Of a stretch of 64,000 bases of DNA, positions 21,761-31,204 are shown one piece after another. Location of the stretch: positions 17,944 through 81,943 of the forward strand of contig JASANE010012817.1 of the NCBI GenBank assembly GCA_030248225.1, written 5' to 3'. Positions within the stretch are counted from its first letter, which is position 1, and every line of letters begins with the position of its first letter. This DNA is from Trileptium ribeirensis. Lineage: Eukaryota; Nematoda; Enoplea; Enoplida; Thoracostomopsidae. Position numbers and translations under genes: made by a program. The notes beneath the pieces were generated by a model, which worked only from the letters and a program-made list of their open reading frames with translations, had not been told where the DNA came from and did no database searches.

Positions 21761-23026
21761 AGCCGAATACGATGAACAGGACCACCCTCGAAGGATCGTG
21801 GTAAGGGCAAAGCTCCTGCTATACCGCCACGAGGACTTCCCACCGAGGAAGCTTGGAAACGACTTACTCGACAGCTTATGGGACTTCCATCAGACGCTCC
21901 TGTCAACTTTCCACCCGAGTACGTACGAGAACGCTTCTATCGTGTGTACGGTGGACCTGGTTATGACCCTCTACCAGACCCAACACGTTTCATTTTCTGC
22001 GGAGACGTTGACGACCCGTGGCCTGAAGGAGTCAAGATACCCTGGAGGCGTTCGACTGCTCCCGGACCACCGACTGGACCAGCACCGACCCAAGAACCCG
22101 CTAGTGAGCCAACCCCTGGACCTTCATCGGCACCCGATCCATCCGCTACGCCCTCGCTACCACCAGAACCAAGACACCGAATGGCCAGCCATCTCGCAGG
22201 AACTCGCTACCAAGATCCCGCTAAGTTTCCTTACGCGCTTGATAAGCCTACCAGCACTTTCTCGCCTGAGTATGGACAACATACTGCCCCTGTAACTTTC
22301 CCAGAACAACAGCGAGCCGTTCGAACTGCAGAACCAACTAGGCCCCTGTCATTACAACTCCCACGTCACGGTCGCACTCTGCGACCATTTAAGGTTAACG
22401 ACCTAGGTCTGGTCGAACTGCTCGCCTCTCAAGACCCGGATGAGCACTCGCCCCACACGCCAGAACAGGCTGCATCTGTAACCTCAGCAGTTGAACATGC
22501 TGTTCAAACCTCGCCGCTTACGCCCGCTCAACGCCGTGCTGCCATAGCTACACAAACATACCGTAGCCCTCAATCGCAACGCATAGTAACCGAGTCAGAC
22601 AAGCCATCGGTACCATACCATATCTATCGCGAACCTACAGCGTCTTATAAACACCAATACCCCGAAACCTCGTAAGGCTTACTCCGCCCCACCTACCCCG
22701 CTCCCACATACGCCGCTAATGCCATTAGGATTCGAAGCCACGTTAGAGGACTGAACCCAAACGAATGGCTTAAGCCAAATTACACACCCCCTAGACCACA
22801 ACCCGCCCAGTCCGCCCCAGTACATAGTCAAACTCCTTTGGAACCTGTACTGACACATAAACCTTATCCTAAACCACGGCGAAAACCAGTTCAAACTCCC
22901 ACACCGACTAGTGAACCTGTATCATCCATAAGCTCTGAGACCACCTCACCTGAAACTATTGATTCCCCGACGCCACCTCATCAGTGGGTAATTCTACCCC
23001 TATTGTCACCCCTAGTGGAATATTAA
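21761..23026 (+). pseudogene. Proline-rich post-RNase H segment, unknown
   Basis: The segment 21878-22675 (265 residues) and, after stops, 22838-23026 continue the coding-like region. The first part (ERFYRVYGGPGYDPLPDPTRFIF) looks folded. The rest is dominated by Pro, Thr, Ser and Gln with PxxP repeats (GPPTGPAPTQEPASEPTPGP). Integrase would be expected here, but there is no HHCC zinc finger, D-D-E core or GPY motif in any frame I read. It may be a structural (gag-like) or linker region. Confidence 0.45.
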
Positions 23027-24066
23027 ACTGAAGTCCCACACGTACCATCCTTTGGCCGATGGAACACTCGAAGACAAAACCAGCAAGCACAATGGGAATG
23101 AGAGTTGGAAGAAAGGAGGAGGATTAAAGAGGAAGCTGCCCGTGCCCGAAGAGAAATACAGGACGCAACTGAACTGATGGAATACTTAAGAGGATCTCCC
23201 GTACAGTACACCCCATCGGAAGCCCAAATAGCAACGGACGAGATTGTAGGAGAATTTATTGAGAGCCTAGCTCGACAAAGCGAAGCAAGTGAGTAAGACA
23301 CAAGTGAACAGAGCCGACCTTCCGAGTCTTCGACGACCACGAGCTACATTAAAGGACCGTGAGACGACATCAACCATTGGCGCATCAACCTAGGACTCCT
23401 CTACTTGGAGGAGGGGAAGAGCGCCGCCGCGCAGCGCGCCCTCCGCCCTCAAGGGAACTCTAAGTAGACCGGCACGCATCAAGCCATCTGCCCGAACCCC
23501 AGCTAGAGCTCAACCACACGTCAGCTGGGAAGACGAGGAGGACGAAGTACCCTTTAGTCAAGTTTCAGCGGGCCCCGCCGAAGGCCCCGCTTTGAACTTG
23601 ATTATCCTACCGAGGAGATGAGGGGCACCTGAACTGGGACCCTCTTAATACGAAGTTAAGGAGGAGAGAGAACCTCCCCAACCTACTCGTCGACAACCAT
23701 ATAGACAAGCCAAGGACCGATGTCGCTGGTATGGAGACTATATAACATTTGGGGAAGAAGCTCGGGTCATAATACCGCGCCTTGCCACTCGAGATTGGGA
23801 ACCCTAAACTACGGCACCTGTTCAACGAACCGTGCCTCTCGCTCCACCGACTCGACATCGTGACCCTGTCATGCTAATGAATCCCCATCTGACAGTGTTC
23901 GTGCTAGGCACGATATGTTTGAACCTCTTAGAGACACATTTGATGAACAGGACATCGAAGACATGTTATCTGCACATCTTGGAACCAGACGAGGACAACG
24001 GACAACGACAATTGCGACCTGAAGATCTCGGATTGGAGGTAGTCCGATCTCCTAGATAGCCTCCCC
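23027..24066 (+). pseudogene. Coiled-coil and Arg-rich segment before NADAR
   Basis: The open segment 23105-23296 encodes a charged helix (EERRRIKEEAARARREIQDA), probably a coiled coil. It is followed by broken Arg/Pro-rich coding-like sequence (about 23380-23620) and a segment at 23832-24059. Basic and coiled-coil parts would suit nucleic-acid binding or assembly, but no family is recognised. Confidence 0.35.
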
Positions 24067-25340
24067 GTGAGGGAAGGTTGTAACGTCTATGCTACTCCAA
24101 ACACCAACCCCGTAAACTCGAGCTCCCGCCATGAATTCCCTTCAAGAACCGCCACTAATGGCGATGAATACTATTGCAGGAATCATCGGATCATGGAATT
24201 CAACAACATGGAACAACTTCTGCAGCCTCGTGTGCCGTACTACGCCATCAATTATGCCGCCCCAATCGAAATGTTTCTGTCCAACGGCACACGATGGCCA
24301 GAACTTTCAAATATGGCGCCATTGGGTCAGACAATCAAACAATATCCCATCGAATACGCTTCGACGGAACAAGGGTACCAACTCCTTGTCACCCATTTGT
24401 TCGATGAGGAGCAAGCAAAATGGGATATTTCCGACATGAAATTGGGAGCTCGTGATGTCAAAACCATCTCCCACAGGAACAAGCAAAAGTTCCTCGACCC
24501 AGAAACATCCGAGCGCCTCCGCCCGATACTTCCCCACCTCATGCGGACAGTGCTACTAGAAAAATTTAAAATTCCTCAGTTCCGGAACGCCCTACTCACC
24601 ACAGGGCATGCCCAACTGCTAGAGGCGAATCGTTTTGATTCGTTTTGGGGAATTGGTCTAGGGCCAGAGGACGTTACCTTGGGAAAACGGCCGCGACCAT
24701 GCCACAATGTTATGGGTCGCTTGTTGGAGGAAGTCCGAACCTTCCTTCGCCATGACGTCGCCACCAAGCCAACCGTACTCGTTTTGGGTGATTCTTTGGC
24801 CGCACCACCTGTCAACATGGCCGGCTCAAAAGAATGGCTTGCCATAGTATGGCCAGGGGCCACCATGCAGTTTTTGGTCCGACTGGTGACGTACATCGCA
24901 ACGCCGCAAACCAACACCATCATGATTCTTGGTGGATATAAGGCGGCTGTGCGATCTAAGCCGCATGAAGGCCGTTCTCTAGACACTCTCAGCAAATTCA
25001 TGCGTCAAATACGCCGTTACATATGCTCTTTCGATTATCTACTCGGTAACGGAGCTCGGGCAATTATCGCACCGCCCCGCCACATTGGGACATCGGACAG
25101 GACGATACTGTTGAATGGCATGACGAATTCATTAAGCTATTTCAAGACATTAAATGGCAGTTTCCTGACAGAATGCAGAAATCGTCGATGTCCGACTACC
25201 CATCCGGTTTAAAAGAGTCGGCCGCCTGGGAAACCAACACCAACAGCAACGAAATTGTCGATCTTCGCATTACTGAACGCTATATCGGATACTTTCGTAA
25301 GTGGGTTCAACAGAACCTAGCATCCAGCAGCTGGGCTTAA
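24067..25340 (+). CDS. NADAR (YbiA-like) domain fused to SGNH/GDSL-hydrolase-like domain
   Basis: Two enzyme-like domains in one frame. NADAR, about residues 68-228, has EMFLSNG and ELSNMAP strands, the YASTEQGYQ helix (canonical SxEHxYQ), then LEKFKIPQFRNALLTTG, LLEANRFDSFWGIGL with D191 and W194-G195, and NVMGRLLEEVR. YbiA-type NADAR proteins are N-glycosidases or processing enzymes for ADP-ribose-linked compounds. An SGNH-like fold follows: block I VLVLGDSL with nucleophile S243, block II WPGAT (G264), and block III MILGGYK (canonical GxND; the Asn is not conserved). The frame ends at 25212, but after one indel near 25090 the protein plainly continues in another frame (VEWHDEFIKLF...) to a stop at 25338-25340, with a candidate catalytic His. 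The first ATG in frame is at 24193; the segment may be part of a polyprotein. It is adjacent to the retroelement genes, in the same orientation and of similar composition. NADAR is a confident call and SGNH a good one; the substrate is unknown. Confidence 0.8.
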
Positions 25341-25613
25341 AGCAATAATGATGGAATTCCGATATGACAATATGACCACCAACCATCTGAGGATTTTTCT
25401 TTTGATGTCGAAAAGAACTGCTAATAGCACCTGTGGCAAACCCGAACCGTATGTACCATATATTATGATTGATAATCGTGTATTGGTAAAATATATGAAT
25501 ACCGTATTTAATCACTTATGTTGCAGTTATCTTTGTGATTCAATATGTCTGGTTATGCATAAATTTACCATGGCACCACAGCTGAAATCACTACATAAAC
25601 CGGTTTCGATTAT
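25341..25613. other. AT-rich spacer, no gene seen
   Basis: Composition returns to AT-rich after the last stop of the NADAR-SGNH frame. A 102-residue frame at 25348-25656 runs into the MITE and has no domain. Confidence 0.4.
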
Positions 25614-26121
25614 GCGGCGTTCACGTTATAATGTCCCCGCTGTTTGGAACTTTTGACCCCCTGTAGTCGCGACCCTACCGTATAGACAGTCAGGGTGACA
25701 CCCATACTGTATATCAAATGCCGAGGGTGTACGACACACCCTTAGCTACTACATTTTTTCTAGACAGTGTCGTACACACCCTTAGCTAGCGATTTGGCGC
25801 GAATTAACTATAACGGACACCGTCTGTAGCTAATGCGGTTTATTAGTCAACTGTCCTGTGGAGTTTTTCTTAAATTCTCCATATTTGTATCTAGCCCGTA
25901 TGAACATTGCTCAAATAATTCCGAACACTGTCAATAAAACTGCCAGAAGACACGGTGTGTCTGACACTGTCGGTAAGCGGTAATACGCGTAACTAGCTAC
26001 CGTTGAAAAAATTTATTAAAAACATGGGGGTGTCTAAGACACCCTGTTGTCAACAGTGTGTCTGACACTGTGTGGGGTACATAGGTTCCAAACGTTGGGG
26101 ACATTATAACGTGAACGCCGC
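25614..26121 (+). mobile_element. MITE family T, copy 2, with 5-bp target duplication
   Basis: A 508-bp element bounded by GCGGCGTTCACGTTATAATG and its inverted copy, with no ORF. The flanking bases ATTAT occur on both sides (25609-25613 and 26122-26126), suggesting a 5-bp target-site duplication. Internal blocks (GAGGGTGTACGACA, CACCCTTAGCTAGCGATTTGGCGCG, GACACTGTCG) match copy 3 closely. Confidence 0.88.
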
Positions 26122-26460
26122 ATTATTCAGAGCATTCTTTCAAAACATAGTAAAAAATCCTTTTCGCCCCTCAAAGAATGAGGAGGATTTGGTAGGAACT
26201 AGGGAAGATTCGTTAGAACTTGTTTTGGTTTGTTTAAAGGTCTAGGATTTATCACTTCCCCGGTTATGCCGGACAAAGTATTTTGATCAATTTCCAAAAG
26301 GCAACCAATTTTCAAAAAAATTAGAAGGCTAAGACCACAATGTGTGGCTAAGGCCAACAACCGGCAATAAAATATTTCGACAACAACATAAATCAAACTA
26401 GGAAACTAAAGCTTCGTGTACCATATTGTATCATATTATCTGTACATATAGTCTAATTTA
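26122..26460. other. AT-rich spacer, no gene seen
   Basis: No supported feature. Sequence is AT-rich up to the sharp rise in G+C near 26460. Confidence 0.4.
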
Positions 26461-27769
26461 TTCTTGGGCCGTAGAGCATAGCTTACCTTCCGGTCAGCCA
26501 CGATCCTTTTTGAAAGGAGTCTTAGTCGCCTGAGATCCTAGTGTAGCCACGAACTTTGACCATCGGGACAATAACTCGAGAAATTGTTTCCAACCCGTAT
26601 AATTAAGTCCGAAAATTTCCATTTAAAAATATAAGAGATGTAACAGGACCGTTCCGGCCCGTTACGTGTATTTTACAAGATTTCGTCGTTAAAATGACCA
26701 TAACACGTGTCAAATCGAGCCAGGCACGGCTCGCGGGAACGAAATTTTCAGAGGTTGCACGGTGCCATGGACATTAATAATTGCATTGGTTATTGCCATT
26801 TTATATGCTTATTTTGTCATTGTTTTATAGTTTTGTATGTTTATTTCATAATCGCATGTTTGGACAGGCTCGCGTGAGCCCACAAGAAGTTCTCTTTAGC
26901 CAAAGGTTTAAATTCAGGAAGATAAGGAATGTAGTAGAGCCCTTAACCGGCCACGATAGGAGATCTAAACGGAACTCGACCACTAGCACCCGTTTCAACT
27001 TTGAAACTTCAAATTTGTGACCGTCCGGGAATAGGATGCCACTGTCAATTCATGCCGTCCTATGGGTTGGGAAGTGATCAAAACCAGGCATATCGAATTT
27101 ACTTGAGCTAAGCATTATATAGTGTAATGGTCGTGTCAATAAGCTGAAACAAATGGGTTACGGTCACTTCCGAATTGTCGGAAACAACGGACATCGGGCT
27201 CGTTTATCGGCCCGTAACCGTCCAACGGTTGAGATTTCCCGAAAATGTCCCGAGAAGTTTTCGGTGGAGAATTTTTAGGGCTTTCGAATAAGGTCAAAAT
27301 GTCGCGAATCGCTGGAGAATTCCATGAGATATCTTGAGAACAAACAGGTGGAAGTTCAATTAACAGCCATTACTTACGCTAGGTTTGGCTGATGACAATG
27401 GTTCCGAGTAGATCTAACTTAGATATATATGGATATAACGATATATATATGTGTGTACTACTTGATTTTCACGCCCCGGTACTTAAATCCGCCCTTTTCA
27501 CAGCGCCTTTAACGCCCCAAAATTGCCCGACCAGCGCCCTAGCAGCTGGTCTTTCTTCTTACCGTCTAATCATTGATTGGAATTGTGCGTGTTTCTAAGT
27601 AACTTACCCATTGAGACACCTAATGAGACCAGGCGAGTCTCGACGTGATCAGTCGTCCCGCTGTTATATGAGTTATTTCTCTGTTTTATAACGCACCATG
27701 CAAATTAGACATAAAATTGCGTCGGTTGCGCACCAACCCCGTACTTGATCCCTGGCTTTAAATGTGCAC

Positions 27770-28215
27770 ATTCGACCCCTCATCCTACTCGCCTGCTCCT
27801 AGCGAACACCACGATATACGGCGGGCCTCTGTCCGACTTCCCGCTAGCCCGCTATAACCCGTTAAAGTGCCCCTTGTTCGGAGGACCGACTGAAGTTGGG
27901 TACAAAACACCCCAAAATTTATCCCTAACTCGAAAGTAGGCAAATCGCCCCTCATCGCGTTCGCCACGTCGAGACATCTCCAAATATACCCGGCGGGTCT
28001 CTGTCCGCTGCCCGTTAACGCGGGACAGCCGACAAAAGCGCTTCCACCAACATCGACACTTTATCTATCGGTGGTGATTTTAGTGCCCCTCTAACCGCTG
28101 TCTTTTGGACCGGGAAGTCGCCCCTCGTTCGAATCGCCCTCTCATGGCGAGTTCAACGATACCCGGCGGGCGTCGCTCCGCCCAACTGTTAGTGCGGGAA
28201 GGCCCGCTGAAACCC
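27770..28215 (+). repeat. Three tandem repeats of about 170 bp
   Basis: Three diverged units each contain a CGNCCCTC block, a CGATATAC/CAAATATACC block and a GGCGGGYSTC...TCCG(A/C) block. The last block starts near 27822, 27991 and 28165, so spacing is 169-174 bp. They lie in the G+C-rich island. Confidence 0.6.
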
Positions 28216-28445
28216 CACATGCTTACGTATATCGGAACCCAAAGGTGGGTCCCGACCTGCTCCTACGTCTACCCCCCTCGTGTTTGGTATCATTCGGCCC
28301 CGTTCTTCGTCCTGGGACCGAATTTCGCTCCATTCCCTCGAAAATACCAGGGGTTTCCTTTGGGCCGCTTCCCCTCCCGTGCCCTTTCTTTCTTCCTCTC
28401 CGTGTCCTCGTTTTCTTTTTTTTTCTCCCTCTAACCGACTTCTTT

Positions 28446-28541
28446 GGTCGGTTGTCGTTGTGGTCGCTGTGGCTGTGTTGTAGTAGTTGTTGTTGTTGCC
28501 ATTGTTGTGGTTGTTGTTATTGTTGTTGTTGTTCTGCGTGT
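28446..28541 (+). repeat. Imperfect (TTG)n microsatellite
   Basis: A run of TTG/GTT trinucleotides with TGG and GTA interruptions. The Leu/Cys/Val-rich open frames across it are artefacts of the repeat. Confidence 0.85.
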
Positions 28542-28609
28542 TTTCGATGCGAACTTACGCGACCTTTCTGTCGCTCAGGTCGCTTGTGTGTCTCGTGTGT
28601 AAGATCATG

Positions 28610-28672
28610 AGTATTTGTGTGTATTTATATGTATATGTGTATGTATATATATGTATATATATGAACATATAT
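28610..28672 (+). repeat. (TATG)n/(TA)n microsatellite
   Basis: Alternating TATATG and TGTATG words, followed directly by unique sequence. Confidence 0.8.
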
Positions 28673-30360
28673 ACGGGGACATGATAAAAACTGGACGAAC
28701 TAGGACGGGACATGCAAAACGACGTTAAATTTATGAGTTTTACGGACGGACTGGACACGAACGATTAGGCAGGACGGGGTGTGTTTAGGGCCCTCACGTG
28801 AGTTTCTGAGGCCACGACTAGGGCCACTTTAAAATTATTGGTACATGGGAATGTGGTGCACCTCCAACGTCAAGAATGGTTCATTTTCGTCTCTGGCTAC
28901 CCCCTTTGGGACGTTTAAAGACACCATGTCTTGATATCTGAGAAGATGTCAGATAGGAATATTTGGCTTTATCTCACAAGTCAACATATAAACGTGCAAT
29001 GTTTGCACGTTTTCCCATGAAATTTATAGCGAGATTTAGCCCCAGATGGACTCTTAGGAGGTTTGCGCAGTTGATGGATGGGATTGCTAACTAGTCGGAC
29101 AATAGAAATTTAGCCTTAAATCGGCGAGTTAGCCAACAAAATTTGATGAATGGGGACATGAAGACAAAAGTGACCTTAAATAAGTATGGATTGTTAGCTT
29201 ATTTCAACTGTTCCCACACACAAGACGACTCACTGATTTTTAATTTGACGGGTGATCCAACCATTTTCGTATGACAGTTGGGAATAACGGACGTTTTAAG
29301 TTATGTAAGGGATTTAAAAGATTTGAGTGATAGATCTTGGGTAAGTTTTTTGACACAAATTTGAAATTGACAATGGGATAGGGTTCAAAATTTCATTAGA
29401 ATTTGGGTTAAATTCGCAGATATTTGACCTACGAGTATTCGGAGGGTTCAAATTTGATGTCGGCGATTTCGATGGAAGCCGACTCTCTCTAAAGGGGACC
29501 CAGGGATTACGATACCTGTCAAAAATAAAATTTGGGGAATTGGGCGCCCGGGTTTGAACTTGTAAACGTGGGCGTCAAGAAATCATCGGCGATTGGATAG
29601 CAACAAAATCGCCATGCTACAATATGGGCGAAAATTTTGAAGCGACGACTACCGCGTCGACTCTTGGAATCAGTTCGACTTCGGCAGCGCGGAGTTCGGT
29701 CGATTTTACTGTCCGGCTCCGACGCTAGAGTTTTATGGGATGGTTTCTCAATTTGTTTTACTTTTCGTGCTTCTTTTTTCGATTTGCGTTTGCAATGGGA
29801 TTCGACCGATGGAGGACCCGCGTAGACATCTTCCGTCTCGCGCAAGGGGACTAGCAATTGCTGTCCCGGACGAATATTGTAAGTCAGGAGGAGAACCAGG
29901 TGTATCGGGGTTTATTTTCTCCAGATCTAAATGTAACAGACCATTGAAATTTAGTTCGCTGTAGCACGATTTTACACCTTATAGGTTGACTTGACGTCCC
30001 GACTTGCTACAATTTTATAAGTTTCTTGGCAAACCTCCTCCAGGCGAGTTCTGTTTTGAGCATGTTGAGCGATTGCACGGAGGGTGTTAGGTTGTTAGCG
30101 TCAGAGTCGAAGTCCTTCTGATTTCCCGTGGTCTTAGACGGATCAAAACAAAGTGGATGCCTCTCGTCCATGGTTTTACATGACTTGTCGTTCTTGAGTT
30201 AGGATTAACGAATTTTCCTGAGTCGACCACGGTAAAATTTTCCAACGAGCACTAGGGACTTGTCTCACTATTTGCGTTTACAGTTTACAAATTTACAGTT
30301 TAATGGACCGTTTGATGCTCATGCCGCTGTTTGAGCTTGAACTGACGCCGCAGTTGGGAA

Positions 30361-30395
30361 CGGAGGACTAGCCTCCGTCGGGCTTTAGGAAGCCC
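30361..30395 (+). other. Two adjacent perfect hairpins
   Basis: CGGAGG-ACTAG-CCTCCG (30361-30377) is followed two bases later by GGGCTT-TAGG-AAGCCC (30380-30395) and then an A/T-rich tail. The pair is compact and G+C-rich, unlike random sequence here. It may be a structured leader or transcript-end element; function unknown. Confidence 0.5.
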
Positions 30396-31144
30396 CAAAA
30401 TTTAATTTATTCGAACGAGCTAAGAAAGTTTGGGGAATACAAAAGACTAAACAAATTTTAGGAACTTCAGCTTGAGCATAAGGTATTAGCACTCCGCAAG
30501 GAGCGATTTTTATATACAGTCTTCCCACAATTTTGCCAGTATTCGATTTGTTCATTAGTAAAATGGTAATCACTAGCATTGTATAGGTATCAATCCCCTG
30601 ACTATTCTAGTCCTCCACAGCCTCATAACGCTTTATAATGTTTACGTTGAAACCGTCTTGACCAGACCATTAAGTTTACTATAGTTCATTATACAACGTT
30701 TACATGGTTAAGCTTGGTAGTAGCGCCTAGGAAATTATTCTCTACTAAAACAAACTGACGGCATGACCAGGTGCCACACCCAGCTGCGGTTGTCTCTTCG
30801 CAGGCACGTTAGGGTGCTCCCACTTTTAAAAGAAATCACAATATCCCAATTTCAATAAAGAAAAATCGCCTCCTCTTGCGAATCGCTTTGACCCCAAATC
30901 GAGCAAGTGCAAAACCCCGTTTTTCTTTGGAGCGACTTGATCGCTGAGTTTAGCCATTCTTTTATTTTATATCTGGTTGCCCGTTAGGCTATGTACTATG
31001 TAAGACCCCGATTCAGTTTTCCACAGTTTTGCATTTGTCCTTTTATTTGCCAGTTTTGAGATTCGATCCTGCACGAGGAATTATTCCCGCTGCGACCAAT
31101 CGACTATCGAGTTCTGATAGATCGAGTTGAAATTTTAGTAATAA

Positions 31145-31204
31145 CTCGACTGCACAATTTCGATAGTGCAGTCGAGACACTGTACAATTACAATGTGTAC
31201 AGTG
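31145..31204 (+). other. Two adjacent perfect hairpins with 11-bp and 9-bp stems
   Basis: CTCGACTGCAC (31145-31155) pairs with GTGCAGTCGAG (31166-31176) across a 10-base loop. CACTGTACA (31178-31186) pairs with TGTACAGTG (31196-31204) across a 9-base loop. Only one base separates them. They may form a structured RNA, such as a retroelement packaging or dimerisation signal, or be an inverted-repeat remnant. Confidence 0.55.

Larger units (their letters stand above)
14330..25340 (+). mobile_element. Decayed envelope-bearing Ty3/Gypsy-type retroelement with NADAR-SGNH gene
   Basis: About 11 kb of G+C-richer, continuously coding-like sequence on the plus strand is broken into about 20 overlapping open segments. 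In order it encodes acidic leader proteins, an envelope-like glycoprotein, retropepsin, reverse transcriptase, RNase H, Pro-rich and coiled-coil segments, and a NADAR-SGNH protein. No integrase motifs (HHCC, D-D-E) and no CCHC zinc knuckle were seen. I found no LTR pair or target duplication, so both ends are approximate: the left is where the receptor exon changes character and the right is the last stop of the NADAR-SGNH frame. The usual order in Metaviridae is gag-pol-env, so envelope before protease is unusual. The frames are broken by indels, two tandem duplications (18666-19066, 20568-20613) and an RNase H deletion. Confidence 0.75.

Noticed and set aside
24576..25001. 141-residue minus-strand frame
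   Set aside because: Antisense to the NADAR-SGNH gene.
28245..28684. Cys/Leu-rich open frames
   Set aside because: Produced by the TTG microsatellite; no start context or domain.
29537..29563. Definite primer-binding site
   Set aside because: GGCGCCCGGG resembles a Lys-tRNA-type site, but the spacing does not match a full tRNA 3' end and no LTR boundary or gag follows; kept only as a suggestion.
29519..29857. Basic 112-residue minus-strand frame and plus-strand frames over it
   Set aside because: No recognisable domain; frames overlap on both strands in the G+C-rich island, where stops are rarer.
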